A stretch of DNA of 9,910 nucleotides from Anaerolineaceae bacterium. GTDB taxonomy: Bacteria; Chloroflexota; Anaerolineae; Anaerolineales; Anaerolineaceae. The stretch is taken from the NCBI GenBank assembly GCA_021107195.1, contig JAIOTF010000059.1:1-9910 (forward strand). Reading direction: 5' to 3'. The notes under the pieces were generated by a model. That model did not search any database. It worked only from the letters and a program-made list of their open reading frames with translations, and was not told the origin of the DNA. The translations under genes and the position numbers were made by a program. Of this stretch, positions 1 to 5,836 are shown in pieces (the stretch's first letter is position 1; each line of letters starts with the position of its first letter).

Positions 1-116
1 CGTCCTCGTCCTCGTCCTCGTCCACCAGAATGGTGTCGCCATCTATGAATTCGTGAGAGCAAGGCGTCGGACAGCACATTTTCCACCTTCTGCTGGATCA
101 CCCGCCGCAGCGGGCG
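1..116 (-). pseudogene. ClpC C-terminal fragment, tail copy 1 (frameshifted, cut by window edge)
   Basis: Read on the minus strand, this segment matches the complete clpC of the window (3' end at 2997) from the sensor-2 motif RPLRR (ClpC residue 775) onward: RPLRRVIQQKVENVLSDALL is visible. After that point a 2-base deletion relative to tail copy 2 (around 56-59, GTGAGAG against GTGGGAGAG) breaks the frame. With the frame restored, the HEFIDGDTILV part follows. It then runs into a hexamer repeat (CGTCCT on the plus strand, at least three units at 1-18) that would encode alternating Asp-Glu, replacing the DVDEDG of the intact gene. No start codon or 5' part of a clpC precedes it. It is a decayed relic of a ClpC paralogue. 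Its far end lies outside the window, so I cannot see whether it has the terminator of the other tails. Confidence 0.8.
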
Positions 117-178
117 GTTCGCCTTTTGGCTTTTCTCCGCCAAGTCCCGCCCTTGCCGGTAACGCAAACCAAAGGATG

Positions 179-323
179 CTGTCAGGTCTATTTCCTGAAT
201 TTTGGGAAGAAAAAAACCCCCAACGCCAGTGCGCTGGGGGTTCACTTAATCAATATATGGGCTTCATCAAACGCCGACGCCTAACGCCTCTTCGGGCGTT
301 TTTTCGCCGTTGTCGTCCTTGCT
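179..323 (-). repeat. Tail-terminator module, copy at left (pairs with 1407-1550)
   Basis: This block is the same as 1407-1550 except for one extra C in the terminator stem (five Cs at 217-221 against four at 1445-1448). It comprises the last 18 codons of the ClpC-type tail, its TGA TGA stops, a short AT-rich spacer, the terminator hairpin and half of a GACCTGACAGG palindrome. Identity stops abruptly on both sides: towards lower coordinates at the palindrome, and towards higher coordinates inside the tail coding sequence. Confidence 0.9.
208..242 (-). terminator. Rho-independent terminator of tail copy 2 / GDPD gene
   Basis: On the minus strand AACCCCCAGCGC pairs with GCGTTGGGGGTT around an ACTG loop (12 pairs, one of them G-U), followed directly by seven Ts. 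It would end transcripts coming from the phosphodiesterase gene through the tail fragment. Confidence 0.88.
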
Positions 324-440
324 CAAAACGATTTGTCCATCCTCGTCCACATCCACCAGAATGGTGTCACCATCCATGAATTCGTGGGAGAGCAAGGCAT
401 CGGACAGGGCATCTTCCACCTTCTGCTGGATCACGCGGTG
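267..440 (-). pseudogene. ClpC C-terminal fragment, tail copy 2 (57 codons, frame intact)
   Basis: The open stretch starts immediately after the stop codon of the phosphodiesterase gene (TGA at 443-441) and is in the same frame. It reads HRVIQQKVEDALSDALL, then the segment equivalent to ClpC residues 795-834, ending EEALGVGV and TGA at 269-267. It corresponds to ClpC residues 778-834, the last part of the D2 small domain plus the acidic C-terminal extension. Compared with the intact gene at 2997-5501, many codons differ silently and amino acid changes are mild (for example EKTPEE for EKEPEK). It therefore descends from a gene that was under protein-level selection. There is no upstream clpC sequence and no clear Shine-Dalgarno; a GTG (434-432) is the first possible start. 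It could be untranslated, re-initiated, or a readthrough extension of the phosphodiesterase. Confidence 0.85.
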
Positions 441-1199
441 TCAGTCTACGCTTTTTATGGTATCCCGAACTCGAATTGCCGTATCAAGAACATCCGTAGA
501 AAATTGGTCAACTGCGAGATGAATAGCTTTTTCAATTTCAACTTCATCATTCAGGTCAGACCCATGTACTATAAAATTCTGATGATGAAGCCTTTCAATA
601 AAATCTTTGTCAAGTAATACAAAAGGCAAATGCACAACTTGTGCATCCTGCAAAACCATCCAATCAATAATATGTTGCTGCCCCAACTTTGTCGTCATCC
701 ATGAAGGAAACAAACTAAAGAAACCGCCTGTACGAATTTCAGGATTGAGATTCTTAACGTATGCCAATAAAGGCGTATGCGGAGATGTGATTTCAACGTC
801 GTCGATTACACCGGCTCGATGGATTTCATCAATGACATTTTTGAGAAATGGAAGAGTGGGACAGCGCAATTCAATCTCAAAACGCACCTTTCCTTTGCCA
901 ATATCAAGAACATCTCTAAGGGTCGGGATTTTTTCACCCGAAAATTTGTCACTGAACTTAACGCCGATGTCAAACGCTTGTAATTCGGGTAAAGAATAGT
1001 CTCCGATAAATCCAGTGCCATTTTCTGTTCGCCCAAGATAATAATCATGATGGACAATTATCTGATTATCTCTTGAAAGATGGACGTCGAATTCAATACC
1101 ATCTGCTCCCTTATCAATAGCAATGGCAAACGCTGCTAAAGAATTTTCTGGCGCAAATTGCGCCGCCCCCCGATGAGCGATGATTAATGGGCTTTTCAT
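441..1199 (-). CDS. Glycerophosphodiester phosphodiesterase family protein
   Basis: Predicted TIM-barrel enzyme hydrolysing glycerophosphodiesters to glycerol-3-phosphate and an alcohol, with a divalent metal. The 252-residue length is typical of bacterial UgpQ-like enzymes. Visible motifs: HRG at residues 9-11, PEN at 17-19, the metal-binding pair E36/D38 in GIEFDVH, HHD at 50-52, FEIELR in mid-protein, and the C-terminal strand region DEVEIEKAIHLAVDQFSTD. I see no signal peptide, so it is probably cytoplasmic. The ATG at 1199 puts HRG next to the N-terminus, as in the family; a weak GGA lies about 9 nt upstream. The gene is visibly AT-richer than clpC and the right-hand genes, which suggests separate ancestry. 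Its stop codon directly abuts an in-frame ClpC tail fragment (267-440), whose terminator probably ends the transcript. The exact substrate cannot be told from the sequence. Confidence 0.93.
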   Translation of the reverse strand: MKSPLIIAHRGAAQFAPENSLAAFAIAIDKGADGIEFDVHLSRDNQIIVHHDYYLGRTENGTGFIGDYSLPELQAFDIGVKFSDKFSGEKIPTLRDVLDIGKGKVRFEIELRCPTLPFLKNVIDEIHRAGVIDDVEITSPHTPLLAYVKNLNPEIRTGGFFSLFPSWMTTKLGQQHIIDWMVLQDAQVVHLPFVLLDKDFIERLHHQNFIVHGSDLNDEVEIEKAIHLAVDQFSTDVLDTAIRVRDTIKSVD

Positions 1200-1298
1200 A
1201 AACTCATTCCATCATTAGTGGAAAACTTTTAATTTGAAAGGTTTCATATCTATTGCATACCTGCAAGGTTGAGCGGCGTTAACCTAGCATCTAAAATG

Positions 1299-1326
1299 AG
1301 TATAGTCCAAATTGCGTATTGTACAA
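1299..1326 (-). promoter_or_regulatory. Possible promoter upstream of the phosphodiesterase gene
   Basis: On the minus strand a TTGTAC (1326-1321) is separated by 16 nt from TATACT (1304-1299), a good -10 but a weak -35. It would give a leader of about 95 nt. Nothing else is recognisable in the gene-free stretch 1200-1384, which is AT-rich near the gene and GC-richer towards 1380. Confidence 0.35.
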
Positions 1327-1384
1327 AATAGGCTTGATGAAAAATCTGTGCCGCTCATAAATGGTAGCCACTGCTGCCCGGGCC

Positions 1385-1417
1385 AGACCTGACAGGTTTT
1401 CAAAACCTGTCAGGTCT
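1385..1417. repeat. 33-nt near-perfect palindrome (GACCTGACAGG type)
   Basis: Two 16-nt arms around one central base (1401) are exact reverse complements, with the core AGACCTGACAGGTTTT. The half at 1407-1417 is also found at 179-189 beside the other tail-terminator module, where the second half is missing. It may be a dispersed intergenic hairpin or a junction left by recombination. Confidence 0.8.
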
Positions 1418-1550
1418 ATTTCCTGAATTTTGGGAAGAAAAAAACCCCAACGCCAGTGCGCTGGGGGTTCACTTAATCAATATATGGGCTTCATCAAACG
1501 CCGACGCCTAACGCCTCTTCGGGCGTTTTTTCGCCGTTGTCGTCCTTGCT
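1407..1550 (-). repeat. Tail-terminator module, copy at right (pairs with 179-323)
   Basis: Second copy of the block described at 179-323, with a single-base length difference in the terminator stem. It holds the 3' part of tail copy 3, the double TGA stop, the spacer, the terminator and half of the palindrome at 1385-1417. Such identity next to diverged codons further upstream points to recent recombination or conversion between the two tails. Confidence 0.9.
1436..1469 (-). terminator. Rho-independent terminator of tail copy 3 / ATPase gene
   Basis: Same hairpin as at 208-242 but with four instead of five Cs in one arm, leaving a one-base bulge. Seven Ts follow on the minus strand. It probably closes the transcript of the ATPase gene and its tail. 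Confidence 0.85.
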
Positions 1551-1616
1551 GAGAAGTAACTGTCCATCCTCGTCCACATCGACCAGGATGGTTTCGCCAT
1601 TCTTAAAGCAACCCAT
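1494..1616 (-). pseudogene. ClpC C-terminal fragment, tail copy 3 (40-codon open frame with ATG)
   Basis: After the ATPase stop TAG (1622-1620) comes a second TAG and then ATG at 1616, all in one frame. The frame reads MGCFKNGETILVDVDEDGQ and continues to EEALGVGV and TGA at 1496-1494. From about the NGETIL it matches ClpC residues 800-834, so this tail is shorter than copy 2. Against copy 2 the codons up to GQ differ only silently, IVL is replaced by LLL, and the last 18 codons are identical. The ATG may be chance; no Shine-Dalgarno precedes it, but stop-start proximity could allow re-initiation. I call it a gene fragment, with the possibility that a short acidic peptide is made. Confidence 0.75.
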
Positions 1617-1619
1617 CTA

Positions 1620-2813
1620 CTAGAATATCGTTCCACCCCAGATGAATTCTTCAAACCCCGGTGAGGGGTATTTCCCCACAAGCCAGGTTCTTGATATGCG
1701 GTGCTTTGTGGCGATCCGCCGCAATTTCATTTCATCTGATTGTACAGGGTGATACTTGACCTCCAGTCCTGCTGGTGGTTCACCGGATTGGGTCAAGATG
1801 AAATCCACCTCATACTCATTCCCCCTGGACAGATATGCCAACTCACCATACCCCCAAAGCTGATTGAAAATAGCATTCTCAAACAATGCCCCTTCGCCTG
1901 GGTTGGCCAAAATGCCAGCGATGCCATTATCACGGAAATACAACTTCCTTCCCAGAGCTGCCGATTTATCCGGTCTTGCATAGGCTGGCAATTGATAAAT
2001 GATATAGGTCTTCTCCAAAAATTCCAGATACCCTTTTAGCGTAGGACGGGAAACACCAACGATATTGCAAAGCTTGGAAGTTTCCAGTTTGTTGCCGATG
2101 CGAATCGCCAGGACTTTGAGCAGTTTTTGCAGCTCACCTATCTTGCGGAAATCAGCCAGCGATTGCACATCAATATTGATATAGGAAGAAAAAATATCAT
2201 TCAGGATTTCACGTTTGACTTCAACCCTGGGCTCCAATACAACATCCGGCAATCCGCCATATTTCACAAACTCCTCATAATAAGCTTTCAGCCGCTCAAA
2301 CTCATGAGGGTCATACTGCATTTCATCGAGCGCAGTTCGACGACGATAAGGTACCCCTCGAAATTCAAGAAATTCACCAAAACCCAATGGGGACATCTCA
2401 AAAATGATCTTACGTCCAGCCATTGATTCGCTGAAGAAGTTCTTAAGGTAATAAGAACTGGAACCGGTCAACAAAAATTTGATACCGTAATGATCATAGA
2501 GATACTTGACCACGCTCGGCAGATTGGGGACATACTGAATTTCATCCAATGCCACAACCATTGGACTATCTGGATCCATTCCCAGATTACGGAGATAATT
2601 CAAGACCACTTCATAATTTGATTCTTCAAATACGGCACGCTGGTCCAGGCGTTCAAGATCCAAATAGATATTGTTCGTTGTAACCACTTGATCCAGCAGC
2701 CAGTGCAAAGTGGTGGTCTTGCCAACACGCCGCATACCAGTGATCACAATGACGCGCTGGTCAGTCAATGCATCTTTAAGTGCAGGAAAAACACTTCGTT
2801 TTACTATATCCAT
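1620..2813 (-). CDS. AAA ATPase of the AAA_14/DUF4143 type
   Basis: Member of the widespread family of single-gene ATPases with a DUF4143 C-terminal half; the cellular role of the family is poorly known. Visible: Walker A GMRRVGKT (residues 26-33), Walker B VVALDE (86-91), the LTGSSS sensor-like motif (115-120) and SMAGR (130-134), all typical of AAA_14. A helix-turn-helix-like stretch (SKLCNIVGVSRPTLKGYL, about 246-263) sits in the DUF4143 part. The end looks PD-(D/E)XK-like: FEN at 311-313, EVDFIL at 335-340, LEVKYHP at 350-356. Length (397) is normal and both domains look complete, so it is probably functional. The start at 2813 puts Walker A at the usual distance; no good Shine-Dalgarno is present, but a promoter lies so close that the mRNA may be leaderless. 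The stop is followed at once by ClpC tail copy 3. These genes are often found in mobile or variable regions. Confidence 0.92.
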   Translation of the reverse strand: MDIVKRSVFPALKDALTDQRVIVITGMRRVGKTTTLHWLLDQVVTTNNIYLDLERLDQRAVFEESNYEVVLNYLRNLGMDPDSPMVVALDEIQYVPNLPSVVKYLYDHYGIKFLLTGSSSYYLKNFFSESMAGRKIIFEMSPLGFGEFLEFRGVPYRRRTALDEMQYDPHEFERLKAYYEEFVKYGGLPDVVLEPRVEVKREILNDIFSSYINIDVQSLADFRKIGELQKLLKVLAIRIGNKLETSKLCNIVGVSRPTLKGYLEFLEKTYIIYQLPAYARPDKSAALGRKLYFRDNGIAGILANPGEGALFENAIFNQLWGYGELAYLSRGNEYEVDFILTQSGEPPAGLEVKYHPVQSDEMKLRRIATKHRISRTWLVGKYPSPGFEEFIWGGTIF

Positions 2814-2819
2814 GTCTCT

Positions 2820-2848
2820 ATTTTACAAAAATACTGTGTTTTTGTAAA
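2820..2848 (-). promoter_or_regulatory. Palindromic promoter of the ATPase gene
   Basis: On the minus strand TTTACA (2848-2843), 17 nt, then TAAAAT (2825-2820) each match the sigma-70 consensus at five of six bases. The stretch is an inverted repeat: TTTACAAAAATAC at 2822-2834 against GTGTTTTTGTAAA at 2836-2848 (13-nt arms, one mismatch, centre 2835). A further TTTTACAAAA lies at 2855-2864. Palindrome and promoter coincide, as expected for an operator. The start codon lies six bases after the -10, so transcription would begin at or near the ATG. Confidence 0.6.
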
Positions 2849-2898
2849 GTAGTATTTTACAAAATTTCCATTTTTTTGAAAATGCGATTTGTCGGCTC

Positions 2899-2934
2899 GT
2901 AGCAGAGTGGGCGCCTACGGCGAACCCGCCCTAC
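2899..2934. repeat. GC-rich intergenic inverted repeat
   Basis: GTAG (2899-2902) with CTAC (2931-2934) and GGGCG (2909-2913) with CGCCC (2927-2931) form nested but imperfect pairings in a GC-rich island inside an AT-rich intergenic region. It looks like a REP-like dispersed element; no second copy is present in the window. Confidence 0.35.
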
Positions 2935-2942
2935 CCCCAACA

Positions 2943-2976
2943 CAAAAAAGTCTCCCCCGCTAACGCGGGGGAGACT
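2943..2976 (-). terminator. Rho-independent terminator of clpC
   Basis: A perfect 12-bp stem, AGTCTCCCCCGC (2949-2960) with GCGGGGGAGACT (2965-2976), closes a 4-nt loop and is followed by a run of Ts on the minus strand. Its sequence is unrelated to the terminators of the tail fragments. Confidence 0.95.
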
Positions 2977-2996
2977 CATCTTATTCTACTTACCCG

Positions 2997-5501
2997 TTAC
3001 ACACCGACACCCAGTGCTTTTTCGGGTTCTTTCTCGCCGTTGTCATCCTTGCTGAGGACGATCTGTCCATCCTCGTCTACGTCAATCAGGATGGAGTCGC
3101 CATCCGTGAAGTCGTGGGCCAGCAAGGCATCCGAGAGGGCATCTTCCACCCTCTGCTGGATCACCCGCCGCAGGGGACGGGCACCCATATCGGGGTCGTA
3201 GCCTTCTTCGGCCAGCAGGTCAATGGCGGCTTCGGTGGCGCGCAAACCGATCTCGCGTTCCTTGAGCCGTTCACCAACCTTGTCCAGTTCCAGCGAGACA
3301 ATGTCGTGAATGTTCTGGCGTGAAAGCGCGCGGAAGACGACAACACTGTCCAAACGGTTGATGAACTCTGGACGGAGGGCTTTTTTCAACGATACCATCA
3401 ACTTCTTGCGCATCTCGGCATACGCCTGCATTTCTTCCTCATTCTCGTCATGCTGCAAGCTGAAACCGAGCGAGGTCTGACGCTTGATGTCGTTGGCACC
3501 GATGTTGGACGTCATCACGATGATCGCATTGCGGAAATCCACCTTGTGGCCGCGCGCATCGCTCAAATGCCCTTCTTCCATGATCTGCAGGAGCATGTTC
3601 AATGCTTCCGGGTGCGCCTTCTCCACCTCGTCAAAAACAACGATCGAATACGGGTGGCGGCGGATCGTTTCAGTCAGTTGACCGGCTTCATCATAGCCAA
3701 TGTACCCTGGCGGCGAACCCACCAGGCGGCTGATACTGTGTCGTTCCATGAACTCCGACATATCCAACTGCACCAGTGCGTCTTCACTACCAAACAGGAA
3801 GCGCGCCAGAGCTTTGGTCAATTCGGTCTTCCCAACGCCGGTCGGCCCCAGGAAAAGGAAGGTGCCAATCGGTCGGCGCGGGTCTTTCAAACCAGACCGT
3901 CCGCGGCGCACAGCTTTGGCAATCGCTTCAATCGCTTCTTCCTGGCCAATGATGTGCTCTTTGAGCTCTTCTTCCATCTTCAGCAGACGCGCCGATTCTT
4001 CGGTCGCCATCTGCATCACAGGTACGCCCGTCCACATCGAGACCAGTTCGGCAATATCATCCGCCGAGACCACCGGGCTGGTATCCCGGTTCCAGGAGCT
4101 GCGGAACTCTTCAATCTTCCGCAAAAGATCTTCCTGGCGCAGCTGCAAGGCTTCAACTTCAACCATGTTGTCTTCTTCTTGTGCCAGCGCCAATTCCCGG
4201 GAAATCCCGCGCAGACTGGTCATCAGCTTCTTGCTTTCCTTTGCAGCCGGGCTTTTGTACATGCGCACCCGTGAAGAGGCTTCATCGACCTGTTCAATTG
4301 CCTTGTCGGGCAAAAACCGCTCGGTTACATAACGGGAAGAAAGCCGCACAGCAGCATCCAGCGCCTCATCCGAAATAGACAGACGGTGATGCTCTTCATA
4401 AGCCTTGCGAATCCCGCGCAGGATCTCTTTGGTTTCTTCCTGCGTCGGTTCTTCCACCACGATCGGCTGGAAGCGGCGCTCCAGGGCGGCATCGCTTTCG
4501 ATATGCTTGCGATACTCCTCCATCGTGGTTGCACCGATCACCTGCAGCTCGCCGCGGGAAAGCGCCGGTTTGAGGATGTTGGCCGCATCGACCGAAGAAC
4601 CGGCCGACCCCGCACCAACCAGCATGTGTAATTCATCAATAAAGAGGATCGCCTTGGAAGCTTTTAATTCCTCGATCACCCGCTTCAAGCGTTCTTCAAA
4701 CTGGCCGCGATACATGGTGCCCGCGATCAGCGAACCAACATCCAGTTGCAGCACCTGCTTGTTCAGCAGCAGGGCAGGTACATCGCCTTCAATAATGCGC
4801 TGGGCAAGCCCTTCAACGATCGCTGTCTTACCCACGCCCGGTTCACCAATCAAAGCCGGGTTGTTTTTGTTGCGCCGCGCCAAAATCTGAATAACGCGCT
4901 CAATTTCCATTTGCCGGCCAATGACCGGGTCCAGTTTGCCTTCTGCTGCTTTGGCTGTCAGGTCTGTTGCCAGTTGATCGATCAGCGGAGTTTTGCCGCG
5001 GTCTTTCTTCCGTTCTTCCTTCATGCCCTTCTTTGCCGCACCAGTGGCGGCGCCAGTTGTTCTACTCTCTTGCAGCACGCGCCGTGTCTGTCGGCGGATC
5101 TGTTCGGCCGTCACACCCAATTTGCGCAGTACGATCGCAGCCGGACCTTCCTCCATGCTGGCCAATGCCAGCAGCAAATGCTCCGTGCCAATATAATGAT
5201 GACCAAGATTGCGTGCTTCCCCAATAGCGTACTCTAAAACCTTCTGCACACCAGGAGAAAGCTCGACATTCTGGCCTGTAAAATCACCAATACCACTCAC
5301 GCGTTCGGTCATATCTCGTACGCGTTCATATTCCATTCCCAAATCGCGAAGTACGCGCCCGGCAATACCACCCTCTTCCCGTACCAAACCGAGTAAAAGA
5401 TGCTCTGTACCAATATATTGCTGGCGCATCCGTTCCGCCTCCTGGTGGGCGAGACTTAATACCCGGCGCGCCCGCTGTGTGAAGCGATCCATTCCAGCCA
5501 A
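2997..5501 (-). CDS. clpC: ATP-dependent Clp protease ATP-binding subunit ClpC
   Basis: Hexameric AAA+ unfoldase that feeds substrates to ClpP, in the cytoplasm. At 834 residues it is of normal size. Two Clp_N repeats (about 5-145, each with an IGTEHLLL motif), a Lys-rich linker (about 155-170), D1 with Walker A GEPGVGKT (219-226), Walker B ILFIDE (285-290) and ERRF (341-344), a ClpC-type middle domain (about 410-475), D2 with Walker A GPTGVGKT (552-559) and VVFDE (621-625), a ClpP-docking-loop candidate SLGF (677-680), and sensor 2 GARPLRR (773-779). The C-terminus carries an acidic extension (DVDEDGQ, then DDNGEKEPEK). The start is TTG at 5501 because AAGGAGG lies exactly six bases upstream; the ATG three codons in is too far (15 nt). 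No CIRCE element is visible. Three partial copies of its 3' end lie downstream, but this copy is intact and has its own terminator. Confidence 0.98.
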   Translation of the reverse strand: MAGMDRFTQRARRVLSLAHQEAERMRQQYIGTEHLLLGLVREEGGIAGRVLRDLGMEYERVRDMTERVSGIGDFTGQNVELSPGVQKVLEYAIGEARNLGHHYIGTEHLLLALASMEEGPAAIVLRKLGVTAEQIRRQTRRVLQESRTTGAATGAAKKGMKEERKKDRGKTPLIDQLATDLTAKAAEGKLDPVIGRQMEIERVIQILARRNKNNPALIGEPGVGKTAIVEGLAQRIIEGDVPALLLNKQVLQLDVGSLIAGTMYRGQFEERLKRVIEELKASKAILFIDELHMLVGAGSAGSSVDAANILKPALSRGELQVIGATTMEEYRKHIESDAALERRFQPIVVEEPTQEETKEILRGIRKAYEEHHRLSISDEALDAAVRLSSRYVTERFLPDKAIEQVDEASSRVRMYKSPAAKESKKLMTSLRGISRELALAQEEDNMVEVEALQLRQEDLLRKIEEFRSSWNRDTSPVVSADDIAELVSMWTGVPVMQMATEESARLLKMEEELKEHIIGQEEAIEAIAKAVRRGRSGLKDPRRPIGTFLFLGPTGVGKTELTKALARFLFGSEDALVQLDMSEFMERHSISRLVGSPPGYIGYDEAGQLTETIRRHPYSIVVFDEVEKAHPEALNMLLQIMEEGHLSDARGHKVDFRNAIIVMTSNIGANDIKRQTSLGFSLQHDENEEEMQAYAEMRKKLMVSLKKALRPEFINRLDSVVVFRALSRQNIHDIVSLELDKVGERLKEREIGLRATEAAIDLLAEEGYDPDMGARPLRRVIQQRVEDALSDALLAHDFTDGDSILIDVDEDGQIVLSKDDNGEKEPEKALGVGV

Positions 5502-5507
5502 GGGTAA

Positions 5508-5514
5508 CCTCCTT
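5508..5514 (-). promoter_or_regulatory. Strong Shine-Dalgarno that decides the clpC start
   Basis: AAGGAGG on the minus strand, followed by TTACCC and then TTG. The six-base spacing supports the TTG codon over the ATG nine bases further on. Confidence 0.85.
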
Positions 5515-5736
5515 GTTATTTAAGCCAAAGTCTCCAGGAATAATCCTGCTCTCCAAAGTACTGCGTCTGATTCAATTACAAACGTTTTCGATGAGATATA
5601 CCGGGATTTTTCCCAGCCAGATATCATGTGTCCATTCGACACAGTACCAGAGCAATTGGCCCTTCTTTACGTCCAATAAAAACAAATTAAACGGGCGAAA
5701 TACCCAGTTTTACTCGTCTTTTAGACGCTTTATTTA
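5515..5736 (-). other. Long clpC leader with small hairpins
   Basis: The gene-free stretch 5502-5836 holds no convincing coding frame. If the promoter at 5743-5770 is right, clpC has a leader of about 230 nt. Small stems are present: CAGGA/TCCTG (5535-5548), GTGTC/GACAC (5628-5642) and CGTCT/AGACG (about 5715-5727). None resembles a riboswitch I know. It could carry post-transcriptional or stress control, but this is inference from length only. Confidence 0.4.
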
Positions 5737-5742
5737 ACTCCG

Positions 5743-5770
5743 ATTCTACCAGAGTTTAGAATGTTGTCGA
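5743..5770 (-). promoter_or_regulatory. Likely promoter of clpC
   Basis: On the minus strand TCGACA (5770-5765), 16 nt, then TAGAAT (5748-5743), each five of six consensus bases, with an extended -10 (TGG just before TAGAAT). An overlapping TTGACT lies a few bases further upstream, but with a 21-nt spacer. Confidence 0.55.
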
Positions 5771-5836
5771 GTCAAGCCTGCACTATTTGGATGATTCTTA
5801 TAAAGATATAATGAGTCGCCAGACAGCCATCTTGTT

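Noticed and set aside
53..379. Plus-strand open frame across tails 1 and 2
   Set aside because: It runs antisense through two ClpC tail fragments and a terminator and has no recognisable protein features.
1..1616. CRISPR array
   Set aside because: The repeats are few, over 100 nt long, unevenly spaced and code for ClpC tails.
179..1616. Integron attC sites or a classical integrase attachment duplication
   Set aside because: No attC-like core sites are visible, no integrase lies in the window, and the tail start points differ, so no common core can be defined.
2880..2940. tRNA-like sequence in the GC-rich intergenic island
   Set aside because: GTAGCAGAGTGGGCG faintly recalls a D-arm, but no cloverleaf, anticodon arm or T-arm can be formed.
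3450..4332. Long plus-strand open frames opposite clpC
   Set aside because: They are antisense shadows of a well-supported ClpC with full motifs. Their translations show no domain and they have no start signals.
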